From DRPG01 sp964655065 (GTDB taxonomy: Bacteria; Myxococcota_A; UBA796; GCA-2862545): a stretch of 64,000 nt of DNA. A model generated the notes under the pieces. The model searched no databases. It was not told the origin of the DNA and saw nothing but the letters and a program-made list of their open reading frames with translations. The position numbers and the translations under genes are program-made. Location: contig CAZZLC010000013.1 in assembly GCA_964655065.1 (NCBI GenBank), positions 62,001 to 126,000 of the forward strand, in the 5' to 3' direction. Positions 16,375 through 24,752 of this stretch are shown here, in pieces (positions within the stretch are counted from its first letter, which is position 1; the number at the start of each line of letters is the position of its first letter).

Positions 16375-17106
16375 GTGATCGCGAAGAACGAGGAGGACCG
16401 CATCGCGCGGTGTCTCGCCTCGGTACCGTGGGCCACGGAGTGCGTCGTCCTGGTCGATGCCGCCACGACCGACGGGACCACCAGGGTGGCCCGACGCGCT
16501 GGGGCCCGCGTGGTCCGCGAGCCCTGGCGAGGGCACGTCGCCCAGAAGAACCGCGCCCTCGAGCTCGCGACCGCGCCCTGGGTCCTCTCGCTCGACGCCG
16601 ACGAGTGGCTCTCCGGCGCTGCGAGCCATGCCCTGCAGCGGGCCCTTCTCGACCCGGGCTCGTCGGTGGGATTCGCGTTCTCGCGCGCATCGCGCTGGCT
16701 CGGCCACGAGCTGCGCCACGGCCACTGGTACCCCGACCGCAAGCTCCGGGTCTGCCGCAGGGGCCGGGGCCGTTGGGTTGGTGACAATCCCCACGACCGG
16801 CTCGTCGTAGAGGGAGCGGTCCGACGATTGGACGGCGACATCCGTCACGTGCCCTACCGGCACCTCTGGGAGCACCTCGCGACGATCGACCGCTACACCG
16901 CCACTGCGTCCGAGAGCCTCCACCAGCGTGGCGTGCGCAGCGCATGGTTCTCGCCTGCGCTCCACGCTTCGCTACACTTCGTGGATTCGATGACACGAAA
17001 GACCGCATGGCGTGATGGCTGGCCCGGGGTGGCGGTGGCATTGCTCGGCACCGCCTACACCGGGCTCAAGTGGCAGCGCCTGCGCGAACGGCAGCGACGT
17101 GACTGA
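16375..17106 (+). CDS. Family 2 glycosyltransferase (probable LPS/surface glycan)
   Basis: About 243 residues with the GT-A fold signature of small family 2 enzymes: IAKNEEDRIARCL at the N-terminus, VVLVDAATTDGT, and the nucleotide-sugar/metal motif LDADEW. Later VCRRGRGRWVG and WEHLATIDRYTA resemble WaaE/KdtX-type core glycosyltransferases; a hydrophobic C-terminal segment (VAVALLGTAYTG) may touch the membrane. The listed GTG start leaves off residues LSLVV that normally form the first strand. These are encoded in frame just upstream from a CTG at 16363, so the true start may be that non-standard codon. It overlaps the next glycosyltransferase by 8 bases. The product is probably a lipopolysaccharide or capsule sugar. 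Confidence 0.83.
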   Translation: MIAKNEEDRIARCLASVPWATECVVLVDAATTDGTTRVARRAGARVVREPWRGHVAQKNRALELATAPWVLSLDADEWLSGAASHALQRALLDPGSSVGFAFSRASRWLGHELRHGHWYPDRKLRVCRRGRGRWVGDNPHDRLVVEGAVRRLDGDIRHVPYRHLWEHLATIDRYTATASESLHQRGVRSAWFSPALHASLHFVDSMTRKTAWRDGWPGVAVALLGTAYTGLKWQRLRERQRRD

Positions 17107-18130
17107 TCGGGTGCTGCTGCTCACCCGGCGCCTGGGGCGCGGTTCGGGTACCGCCGGAGTGGCCTGGCACCTTGCTCGTGGGCTCCACGACCGGGGGCAC
17201 GCCGTGGAGGTCTGGTGCGACGCGTTGGTCGAGGAGGTGCCGGGCGTTCGCATCCACCGCGGCGTGGCCAGTGCCCCTCGTCGCGGGCTCCGGCTCGGGC
17301 TGGATCGACTCCCCGACTGTGACCTGCTGCGCTGTAGCGGCGGTGTGCACGCGGTCTGGCGCGCGGTGCTCCGGGCCGATCCCGCGCGGTTCTACCGGGG
17401 CATCGGCCCGTCGGCGACGGTGAGGGCCGAGCGCCGCGCAGTAGCAAGCGCCCATAGGTTGATCTGCAACTCGCGGATGGTCGCCGAGCAGGTGGTCGCG
17501 CATCACACACGAGGGCCTGCGCACGTCAGCGTCGTCCGCAATGGTGTCGATCTCGAGAGGTTCCGACCGAGCCCCGCGCGCCGAGCCGATGCGCGGCGAC
17601 GCTGGCAGGTGCCCCCGGCAGGGCGCGTCGCGCTGTTCGTGGCGCACGGATGGTACCGCAAGGGGCTCCGGGCCGCGGTGAGGGGGTTCTCGCGCGCCGC
17701 ACGGCCCGCAGACCGGCTCGTGGTGATGGGACGAGACAGCCAGTCGACCCGACGCCTCGCCGCCGCGCGGCGCCTCCTCGGCGAGCAGCTGGTGGTCGCG
17801 GAGGGAACCGACGTCACGAGGGCGCTGCCGGGCGGAGATGTGCTCGTGCACCCAACGCGCTATGACGCGTCCGCGAACGTCGTCCTGCAGGCCATGGCGT
17901 GTGGAGTCCCGCCCGTCACCACGCTCCGCGACGGGGCGTCGGAGATCGTCGAGGACCGGAGATTGATCGTGGCGAACCCTGACGACGACATCGCGATCGC
18001 CCGCTCGATCGCTCGTGCGTGGGAAGCTCCCGACGCGGGTGCGCGTTGCCGTGTCGTGGCGGAATGCTGGCCCACTTCTCGCATGGTGGCAGAGGTGGCA
18101 ACGCTCGTGGAGGAGCTCCAACATGGCTGA
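17099..18130 (+). CDS. Family 4 glycosyltransferase
   Basis: The 343-residue product has a GT-B fold. N-terminal: VLLLTRRLGRGSGTAGVAWH, a glycine-rich acceptor-side loop. Middle: ICNSRMVAEQ and VVRNGVDLERFRP, typical of GT4. Donor side: LVHPTRYDASANVVLQAMAC, where Glu of the usual E-x7-E is partly replaced (Asp then Ala/Gln), followed by GVPPVTT. It transfers a sugar from a nucleotide donor, probably in the same surface glycan pathway as the preceding family 2 enzyme. The GTG at 17099 overlaps that gene's stop and is preferred to an ATG at 17012 lying deep inside it. Its end overlaps the start of the penicillin-binding protein gene by 8 bases, indicating one operon. Confidence 0.85.
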   Translation: MTDRVLLLTRRLGRGSGTAGVAWHLARGLHDRGHAVEVWCDALVEEVPGVRIHRGVASAPRRGLRLGLDRLPDCDLLRCSGGVHAVWRAVLRADPARFYRGIGPSATVRAERRAVASAHRLICNSRMVAEQVVAHHTRGPAHVSVVRNGVDLERFRPSPARRADARRRWQVPPAGRVALFVAHGWYRKGLRAAVRGFSRAARPADRLVVMGRDSQSTRRLAAARRLLGEQLVVAEGTDVTRALPGGDVLVHPTRYDASANVVLQAMACGVPPVTTLRDGASEIVEDRRLIVANPDDDIAIARSIARAWEAPDAGARCRVVAECWPTSRMVAEVATLVEELQHG

Positions 18131-21100
18131 ATCGACCTTCGGGCAGCGCTTCGGGGTCTGGGCGCGCCGGCTCGCCGGCGTCGCGGTCCTCGGCGGCACG
18201 ATCCTCGGCATCCTGGTGGTGATCGGGATCGTCGCGGCAGTGGTGCTGTACCAGAACTACGTCGTGCTCAACCCGGGGCCCCACGTCGAGCGCGACCACA
18301 TCCGCTCGATCATCGCGCAAGAGTCTCCCGTCTACTACGCCGACGGGTCCACGCGCGTGGGCGTCTTCTTCGACGAGGAGCACCGCCAGTACACCCCCTT
18401 CGACGAGCTTCCGTCTGCCTATGTCCTCTCGATCGTCGCCGCCGAGGACGACACCTACTGGACTCACTGGGGCATCTCTCCCCAGGGACTGATCCGCGCG
18501 ATGCGGCTGAACCTCGCGGCGGGCGGCATCGTGGCCGGCGGCTCCACGCTGACCCAGCAGACCGCGAAGAACATCTACTACCGCCCCGATCGCAGCATCC
18601 GCGCCAAGGGCATCGAGTTCCTCAACGCGCTCCGGCTCGAGCACCGCTACTCCAAGAAGGAGATCCTGGAGTTCTACGCCAACCAGTTCTACGTCTCCGG
18701 GAACGGTCGCGGGCTCGGCATCGGCGCCCGGCACTTCTTCGACAAGGACGTCTCCGAGCTCTCGCTGGCGGAGTCCGCCTTCCTCGCTGGGCTCGTGAAG
18801 GGCCCCGCCAACTACGACCCGTTCGTCGGCAGCGAAGAGCGGAGCGATCGCAATTCGGAGCGCGCCCACGCGCGTACCCGCTACGTGCTCGGCCGATTGG
18901 TCGAAGAGAGCGCCGAGCGAATCGTCCGTCCCTACGACCCGAAGACGGAGGAGCGAAAGGCCTACGAAGCGCGCGTCGCGGAGGCGCAGACGCTTCAGGA
19001 GGAGGCTGCCCGACTCCTCGAGGAGGGCTTCGAGCTTCCCTTCAAGCGGGGCTCGTTCCGGTTCGAGAGCAGCGCCGTGATCGACGAGATCGCCCGCCGG
19101 CTCGAGGAGCCACCGTTCGACGAGATCCTGGCCGACGCCGGCATCGAGGACGCCGAGAGCGCCGGGCTCCACATCATCACGACCCTCGACCCCGACGCGC
19201 AGCGCGAGGCCCAGTACGCGCTGTGGCACCACCTCACCGAGGTGGGTGCCTGGATGGAGGCGCTGACCGCCGAGGACTTCGTGCTCGAGGGGCGTCGTGG
19301 TCCGAGGTTCGACCCCGACTTCCCGCCGCGCAAGCACGAGTTCCGCGTGGCCCGGGTCTACCAGCACGAGGGAACCGCCGGCAAGCGAACCTTGCGTCTC
19401 GACGTCGGCGGTCACCTCTGCATCGTGGACCGCACCGCGGTGGTGCGCGCTGCGGTCGCGGCGTGGCGGGGCAAGAAGAAGAGCAAGACGGCCAAGATCC
19501 CGACTCGCGAGGTCGACGCCTTCATCAACGCCATCCCTGACGAGGCGGTGGTGCTCGCCAGCGTGCGCGAGATCGAGGACGAGATCGCGTACTGCGACCT
19601 CGAGGCGCGCCCCGAGCTGCAGGGGGCGGTCGCCGTGCTCCAAGACGGGCAGATCCGCGCCATGGTCGGCGGCAACGACAACCGCAACTTCAACCGGGTC
19701 ACCGCCCTCCGGCAGTTCGGCTCGACCTGGAAGCCGCTCGTTTACCACGCGGCCATGCTGCTCGGCTGGTCGCCCGACGACGTCATCGACAACCAACGCA
19801 ACGTCTTCCCGTTCTCCACGACGTTCTACTACCCACGGCCCGACCACGAGCCCGCCGAGGAGGTCTCTATTGCCTGGGCGGGAGTCAACTCGGAGAACCT
19901 GGCATCGGTCTGGCTCCTCTACCACCTCACCGACCGGCTCTCCGGCGAGGAGGTCCGCGCGCTGGCGCAGTCCCTCGACCTCGCCCGCCGCGACGACGAG
20001 AGCGAGGAGGACTACCGGGTGCGCATCCAGAAGGCGGGGGTCCTGCCGACGCCGAGCCGCGTGAAGGAGGCGTTCTTCCTCCAAGCCCGTCAGGAAGCGC
20101 TGCTCGCCCTCCCCGACGAGCGGGCCGACGACGCCGTGGCCCTGCAGTCGCTGCTGTACGGGTGGAACTACACCGCCGAGCGCAACCGCCAGCGCAAGAC
20201 CGACTGGAGGCTGCGCACCCTCGACAACAGCTGGCGGCACCTCACGGGCCTGATGCCGCTGTGTCGGGTGCAGTACGGCGACCTCGAGAAGGCCCTGAAC
20301 GAGCGCCGGGCCCCCAGCGCGTCGCTCGTGAACCAGCTCCGGGTCCGCTACGACAGCGACAACGAGCGCATCGACGTCGCGTGTGGCGGTGCTCCCGAGG
20401 ACTACGTGGTCCCCGACTCCACGTTCGTGGCCGGCCTGCCCGGCGTGTCTCAGGAAGAGGACGACCCCGACATGGCCGTCGTCGAAGAGGAAGAGGAAGA
20501 GGAGGACGACGGCCGTGGGGGGGTGTTCGGTCTGTTCGGCGGCGGGGATCGGAAGAAGGACCCGAGCCGGCGCCAGATCCGTCGCGCCGTGAAGCGCGGA
20601 CCCGAGCTCGTTCCCCTCTCCGAGGTCTTCGTCGACCGGCGCCTGCACTTTGGCACCCTCGAGCTCGTCCAGGAGAAGCTCGACTCTCGAGAGGCCGTCT
20701 GGGAGCTGGCCGACGAGAAGCCCGACCTCTATGATCCCGAGCTCCTCTACTGGCACCAGGACTTCCGGGTCCTCCTCGCCATGCGCTTCGTCGCCTCGCT
20801 CGGCGAGCAGTACGGCGTACAGACCGACATCCGCAAGGTTCTGTCCATGCCGCTCGGCGCCTCCGAGATCACCCTCGAGGAGGCCACCGCCATGTACACG
20901 GGCCTCGTGTCGGGTACCGGATGGGAGTTCCCCGGGGTCTCCGACGGCAGGGAGGTCGTGAAGGTTCCCACGGCCACGCTCCTCATCAAGGAGATTCGCG
21001 ACGTCGATGATCGGCTGCTCTACAAGGCGGTCCCGACGCCGACGTCCGACCGACAGATGATGAGCAAGCACCGCCCGGTCGGCGAGATGACGGCCGACAT

Positions 21101-21794
21101 CCTCCGCAACGTGGTGCTTCACGGCACCGGACGGCGCGCCAGGACGTCCATCACCTCGGGCGACCACCCCGTACCCGTCGGCGGCAAGACGGGCACCACC
21201 AACGACTTCCGCAACGCCGCCTTCCTCGGCTTCGCCCCCACGGCCGCCCGCACCGGCTACACCGTCGACGGAGGCTTCGTCGTGGGTACCTACGTCGGCT
21301 ACGACGACAACCGCAAGATGAGGCGCGGCCGGATCATCCTCGCAGGGTCCTCGGGGGCGCTGCCCGCCTGGATTGGCACCGTCCAGGGCCTGGCCGACGC
21401 CGGGCTACTCGGCGATCCACCCGCCGAGGTCGTGGACGAGGACGAGCCCTGGCCGCTGCTGACTGGCCGAGAGCTCGCGCGCCGCTACGTCGACCCGGCG
21501 ACCGGCGTGCCCGTCACCGACGAAGAGACCGAGGCGATGACGCTCGTGCTTCGGTCCGGGACCGACGCCGAGCCCGAGGTCGAGTTCGAGCTGCTGGACC
21601 GACCGGAGCGCGCCGCCTTCGGGACCGACGTGGAGTCCCAGCAGCGCGCGGCCGAAGAGGTCGATGTGGGCATCCTCGACGGTGGCCCCGACACGCTCCC
21701 CGACGACGTCGACATTCTGGAGCGCAACCCGGACCTTCCCGAGGACGATCCGCTGCCCAGCGAGGACCTCGAGGCCCTGCGGGACGAGCCGTGA
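18123..21794 (+). CDS. Class A penicillin-binding protein (PBP1A type) with long insertions
   Basis: A bifunctional peptidoglycan synthase of 1223 residues, longer than the usual 700-900. A membrane anchor is at about 20-43. The GT51 glycosyltransferase domain has AAEDDTYWTHWG (catalytic Glu108), GGSTLTQQ (139-146) and KKEILEFYANQFY (178-190). The transpeptidase has STWK with nucleophile Ser534, SEN at 590-592 and KTGTT at 1022. The distance between SEN and KTG, about 430 residues, is roughly twice normal. The insertion includes an acidic run (EEEEEEEDD, encoded near 20485-20510) beside a Gly-rich loop. The C-terminal tail is also long and acidic. It polymerises and crosslinks glycan strands in the periplasm. 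The gene overlaps both neighbours. The ATG at 18123 is chosen because it opens at the anchor. Confidence 0.93.
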   Translation: MAESTFGQRFGVWARRLAGVAVLGGTILGILVVIGIVAAVVLYQNYVVLNPGPHVERDHIRSIIAQESPVYYADGSTRVGVFFDEEHRQYTPFDELPSAYVLSIVAAEDDTYWTHWGISPQGLIRAMRLNLAAGGIVAGGSTLTQQTAKNIYYRPDRSIRAKGIEFLNALRLEHRYSKKEILEFYANQFYVSGNGRGLGIGARHFFDKDVSELSLAESAFLAGLVKGPANYDPFVGSEERSDRNSERAHARTRYVLGRLVEESAERIVRPYDPKTEERKAYEARVAEAQTLQEEAARLLEEGFELPFKRGSFRFESSAVIDEIARRLEEPPFDEILADAGIEDAESAGLHIITTLDPDAQREAQYALWHHLTEVGAWMEALTAEDFVLEGRRGPRFDPDFPPRKHEFRVARVYQHEGTAGKRTLRLDVGGHLCIVDRTAVVRAAVAAWRGKKKSKTAKIPTREVDAFINAIPDEAVVLASVREIEDEIAYCDLEARPELQGAVAVLQDGQIRAMVGGNDNRNFNRVTALRQFGSTWKPLVYHAAMLLGWSPDDVIDNQRNVFPFSTTFYYPRPDHEPAEEVSIAWAGVNSENLASVWLLYHLTDRLSGEEVRALAQSLDLARRDDESEEDYRVRIQKAGVLPTPSRVKEAFFLQARQEALLALPDERADDAVALQSLLYGWNYTAERNRQRKTDWRLRTLDNSWRHLTGLMPLCRVQYGDLEKALNERRAPSASLVNQLRVRYDSDNERIDVACGGAPEDYVVPDSTFVAGLPGVSQEEDDPDMAVVEEEEEEEDDGRGGVFGLFGGGDRKKDPSRRQIRRAVKRGPELVPLSEVFVDRRLHFGTLELVQEKLDSREAVWELADEKPDLYDPELLYWHQDFRVLLAMRFVASLGEQYGVQTDIRKVLSMPLGASEITLEEATAMYTGLVSGTGWEFPGVSDGREVVKVPTATLLIKEIRDVDDRLLYKAVPTPTSDRQMMSKHRPVGEMTADILRNVVLHGTGRRARTSITSGDHPVPVGGKTGTTNDFRNAAFLGFAPTAARTGYTVDGGFVVGTYVGYDDNRKMRRGRIILAGSSGALPAWIGTVQGLADAGLLGDPPAEVVDEDEPWPLLTGRELARRYVDPATGVPVTDEETEAMTLVLRSGTDAEPEVEFELLDRPERAAFGTDVESQQRAAEEVDVGILDGGPDTLPDDVDILERNPDLPEDDPLPSEDLEALRDEP

Positions 21795-22039
21795 CCGAGC
21801 CGCTCGTGGTGGGGGCTCTCACCGGCCTCACCTCGGTCGTGGGGCTGGCCTACTGGCAGTCCCTCGTCCGGCCGACGTCCCTCCTCGCGCTGTGGTCCGA
21901 CCCCGAGCAGAGCTTCGAGCCTTGGTACGACCGTCCACCAGCCGCCGTGCGGGCCTTGCGCTGGGCACTCGGCACCGGGCTCGTGCTGTGCGGCTTCCTG
22001 ACCGGCCTGGTCCTCACGCTGCTCCTCGCCACTCCGTGA
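21791..22039 (+). CDS. Small membrane protein, unknown function
   Basis: An 82-residue protein with two predicted membrane helices: VVGALTGLTSVVGLAYW near the N-terminus and GTGLVLCGFLTGLVLTLLLA at the C-terminus. A short hydrophilic loop carries DPEQSFEPWYD. The GTG start overlaps the stop of the penicillin-binding protein gene by 4 bases (GTGA), so it is translationally coupled to it and could be an accessory of that enzyme. No family is recognised. Confidence 0.6.
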   Translation: MTEPLVVGALTGLTSVVGLAYWQSLVRPTSLLALWSDPEQSFEPWYDRPPAAVRALRWALGTGLVLCGFLTGLVLTLLLATP

Positions 22040-22065
22040 GGGAGCGGTTACGTCCAGCGAGGCAA

Positions 22066-22139
22066 GGCTGGGTAGCTCAGTTGGTTAGAGCGCACGGTTC
22101 ATACCCGTGTTGTCGGCGGTTCGAGTCCGCCCCTAGCCA
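22066..22139 (+). tRNA. tRNA-Met (anticodon CAT, elongator type)
   Basis: The sequence folds as a cloverleaf: acceptor GGCTGGG/CCTAGCC with one G-T pair, D-arm GCTC...GAGC, anticodon stem CACGG/CCGTG with loop TTCATAC, T-arm GGCGG-TTCGAGT-CCGCC, and discriminator A. The paired first base (G1-C72) and the lack of three G-C pairs next to the loop rule out the initiator form. A CAT anticodon could also belong to a lysidine-modified tRNA-Ile2, but the sequence looks like elongator Met. The last bases overlap the end of the opposing gene (22133). Confidence 0.92.
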
Positions 22140-22708
22140 TTCCAACGCCTCGCGAACCAAGCGAACGCATCGGGGTCGTCGAAGTCGACCCCTACGAGCG
22201 GGTCGTCGACGAGGACACGGCGCGCTCCGCCGAGCAGCGTCCGCAGACCACCGGGCACCGGGCCCTCCACGACGCGGCGACCGATCGCGGCAGAGATCAG
22301 CACGGGGTGCCCGGGACGCCCCTCGTCGTCCACCGGCACCGAGGGCGCGCCCGCTTCCCGGAGGCGGCGCAGGGTCTCGGGACGGGCCGGGGGCGTATCG
22401 ACGGGTACCACCAGGGCGGGGCCGAGCGGCAGGCTCGCCAGACCGAGCCGGAGCGAGTCGACCGGGTGCGTGGACGCCCATGCTCCGTTGACGACGATCT
22501 GAGCGCGATCGTGCACCGTGGCCCGGACCTCGTCCGCGTGAGCGCCCACCACCACGACGACGCGGGCGACGCCGGCCAAACGGTCGAGGTGCCACGCGAT
22601 CAGGGGGCGGCCTCGCAGGATCAGCGTGGCCTTGGGGCGCCCCATGCGCGACGAAGCACCGGCGCAGAGCACCACCGCGCACAGTTCGGGACCGGGTTCT
22701 CGGGACAT
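22133..22708 (-). CDS. MobA/MocA-like nucleotidyltransferase
   Basis: The 191-residue protein begins with the signature of the MobA-like nucleotidyltransferase fold, VVLCAGASSRMGRPKATL (nucleotide-binding loop plus Lys), and has VVPVDTPPARPETL, the metal-site Asp motif, followed by GRPGHPVLI. Relatives transfer CMP or GMP to molybdopterin, or nucleotides to other acceptors. No molybdenum cofactor or molybdoenzyme gene is nearby, so the substrate is open. The ATG at 22708 is used; an in-frame GTG at 22723 would add five residues. Its stop codon lies within the 3' end of the convergent tRNA-Met gene, a 7-base antisense overlap. Confidence 0.8.
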   Translation of the reverse strand: MSREPGPELCAVVLCAGASSRMGRPKATLILRGRPLIAWHLDRLAGVARVVVVVGAHADEVRATVHDRAQIVVNGAWASTHPVDSLRLGLASLPLGPALVVPVDTPPARPETLRRLREAGAPSVPVDDEGRPGHPVLISAAIGRRVVEGPVPGGLRTLLGGARRVLVDDPLVGVDFDDPDAFAWFARRWNG

Positions 22709-22790
22709 CGAAGCGGAGCTCACACCGACGCGTGGGCCGGGCTGCGGTCAGGTCATATACTGCCCACCGAGCGGGGAGGAGGGTGTGTCG

Positions 22791-23522
22791 ATGGTCTGGT
22801 TGAGCCTTCTCGTCGTGGAACGGCCGGCCCTCGGCCAGGTCTCCGAGGCGACGGACGACCCCTTCGCGACCGCGCCCTGGCGCGGCTCCGCCGGAGTCGG
22901 CGTAGCGGTGGCGTTCGATGTGGCCGATCGGGGTGCCCCCGCTGCGACGCTCGGTCCCGGCTTCTCGTTGACCGTACCCCTGCGCTTCTCGGTGGCTCCC
23001 GCCGCGGCGATCCGGGTGACGCCTCGGCTCGAAGCGGTCCTCGGAGGCGGCGAGCGGCCGGAGGGGTCGAGCTGCGGCGCGCTCGACCAGCTGTCGTGGC
23101 AGGTCACCCCCGATGTCCGCACGGCGGCGCAGTCCGCGTGTGGCTGGATGTTCGCGGCCGGCGCCACCGCAGGGCCCGAGATCCGCTGGCCCCTCGACGG
23201 ACCCGTCCAGCCCTACCTGGCGGGAGGGCTCGGCCTGCTCGGAGCGTTGGTCACCAACCGCATCGACCGGGAGGAGCTGACCGTGGGAGATCCCACCCGG
23301 ACGTCGATCGACGGGTGGTCGCTCGCCGCGGGTTGGCTCACCGACGTGCACCTCGGCGCGCTCGTGGGCACCCGGCGCCAGTGGTTCCTCGAAGCGGGCT
23401 ACGCCGTCGCGTGGGTCCCTCGGTCCCGGGTCCGTCGAACCGTCGAGGCCCTCGACGTCGCTCGCGAGCCCTTCGCCTACAACGCGTTCCGGTTGTCGAC
23501 CGGAATCACCTGGTCGTGGTGA
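22791..23522 (+). CDS. Probable outer-membrane beta-barrel protein
   Basis: A 243-residue protein starting at an ATG preceded by GGGAGGAGGG. The N-terminus (MVWLSLLVVERPALGQ) reads as a short signal peptide. The rest alternates polar and hydrophobic residues in strand-length pieces (GVGVAVAFDV, FSLTVPLRFSV, LEAGYAVAWVPRSRV, FRLSTGITWSW) and ends in Trp, as expected for a barrel anchored by its last strand. Two Cys may form a disulfide. No named family is recognised. It stands alone, divergent from the nucleotidyltransferase and 70 bases before the DUF507 gene. Confidence 0.65.
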   Translation: MVWLSLLVVERPALGQVSEATDDPFATAPWRGSAGVGVAVAFDVADRGAPAATLGPGFSLTVPLRFSVAPAAAIRVTPRLEAVLGGGERPEGSSCGALDQLSWQVTPDVRTAAQSACGWMFAAGATAGPEIRWPLDGPVQPYLAGGLGLLGALVTNRIDREELTVGDPTRTSIDGWSLAAGWLTDVHLGALVGTRRQWFLEAGYAVAWVPRSRVRRTVEALDVAREPFAYNAFRLSTGITWSW

Positions 23523-23592
23523 CCCGGTCGAAGGCGGAGTGTTAGGGCGCTCGTAGCTCGGGACCCCCACCGCTCCGGGCTCGGGAATCGCG

Positions 23593-24111
23593 ATGAAGCT
23601 CTACCGCAAGAAGATCGAGCCAATCGCCAAGTCGGTCATCGACCGGCTCATCGACGACGGCGACGTCGAAGTCCTCGCCGAGAAGCGAGAAGAGGCCCAG
23701 CTGGACCTCATTGCGATCATGAACGAGTACCGTCGCCTCGATTATCAGCTCCGTGAGCAGGTCCGCGACCACATGGCGAGCCGCAACCTGCCCTACTCGG
23801 AGCAGGGCCGCACCCGCAAGCGCATGGCCGATCAGATGGGTCACCCCATCGGCGAAGACGTCGAACGCTACCTCACCCGTCAGTTCCTCGAGTGCCTCCT
23901 CGTCTCGCCCAACGTCGAAGAGGTCTACGAGGAGGACCAGGTGATGCACCGCAAGATCATCGAGGTGCTGCGCTCCCACGACGTCGACGAGCAGGCCATC
24001 CGCGAGGAGGCCATGGCCAAGGTCAAGAACGTCCAGGAAGGAACCGTCGACTACGAGATCGCGCTCCAGAAGGCCGTCCAGGACGTCAAGCGCTCGAAGG
24101 ATCTGATCTGA
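23593..24111 (+). CDS. DUF507 family protein
   Basis: This 172-residue, all-helical, highly charged cytoplasmic protein matches the DUF507 family. It has two related halves, each starting with a hydrophobic/Ile-rich helix (IEPIAKSVIDRLIDDGDVEV and IIEVLRSHDVDEQAIREEAM), and a central YSEQGRTRKRMADQMG loop. The family is common in Deltaproteobacteria and Aquificae; I know of no defined biochemical role. The last codons overlap the probable CTG start of the lipoprotein downstream, so the two are linked. No catalytic motif is visible. Confidence 0.85.
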   Translation: MKLYRKKIEPIAKSVIDRLIDDGDVEVLAEKREEAQLDLIAIMNEYRRLDYQLREQVRDHMASRNLPYSEQGRTRKRMADQMGHPIGEDVERYLTRQFLECLLVSPNVEEVYEEDQVMHRKIIEVLRSHDVDEQAIREEAMAKVKNVQEGTVDYEIALQKAVQDVKRSKDLI

Positions 24112-24752
24112 TCCCGCTCCTGCTGGCTTGGGGCCTCGGGTGTGGTGAGGCGCCCGAGAAGGCGACTCCGGCGCCGGAGGTGCCGCTCGCCCCGCTGCCC
24201 CCGCCCGCGCCCCGTCCAACCGGAGCCGACAGCAAGGTCGACGTCCGGTTCGTCTTCGAAGACGTCTCGAAGATGTACCGGTACATCTTCTCGGAGAAGG
24301 AGTTCACCGAGCCCCTGGCCAAGGCGCTCGCCACCTGCTTCGACGAATGGGTGGACGTCGTGGTCCACTACGACAACGAAGAGCGCGTGGGCAGCATCTA
24401 CGTGCACACCCCGAGCAACCGCGTCCGCTGTCCGCCCCGGGTGACCGATCCTGGGCTCGACGTGCGCCCGCTCGCGCCCATCGGCCGCGCTCTCGCGAAC
24501 TACCGCGACCAGATCGCAGGGTCACGCGACGTGCGCATCGCGAACTTCCGCACCGGCATCGTGGTGTTCCAGGGGGTCGACATCTGTGGGCTGTGGACCG
24601 AAGGCCAGAACCCACCGGATGGAAGCACGTTCTCAGGCTGCGTGACCCTCAAGGGGAACGAGGTGTGTACCACCGAGGACCGCGACGAAGGGCTGGAGCG
24701 GATCCCGTGGCCGACCTCGGATGCCGCCGCGCTCAGGGGTTGTTTCCGCTAG
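24108..24752 (+). CDS. Lipoprotein of unknown function, probable CTG start
   Basis: Codons from CTG at 24108 read L-I-P-L-L-L-A-W-G-L-G-C-G-E, a compact lipoprotein signal whose Cys12 would be lipidated. No ATG, GTG or TTG lies in frame between deep inside the upstream DUF507 gene and the lipobox. A CTG start overlapping the upstream stop (CTGA) is therefore the simplest reading. The mature protein has a Pro-rich linker (APEVPLAPLPPPAPRP) then a folded domain with FRTGIVVFQGVDICG and several Cys. The 214-residue product has no recognised family. Its 3' end overlaps the opposing gene by 20 bases. Confidence 0.62.
   Translation: MIPLLLAWGLGCGEAPEKATPAPEVPLAPLPPPAPRPTGADSKVDVRFVFEDVSKMYRYIFSEKEFTEPLAKALATCFDEWVDVVVHYDNEERVGSIYVHTPSNRVRCPPRVTDPGLDVRPLAPIGRALANYRDQIAGSRDVRIANFRTGIVVFQGVDICGLWTEGQNPPDGSTFSGCVTLKGNEVCTTEDRDEGLERIPWPTSDAAALRGCFR

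Noticed and set aside
17916..21167. A frame of about 1083 codons antisense to the penicillin-binding protein
   Set aside because: The sense strand has all PBP catalytic motifs; the antisense product shows only shadow composition.
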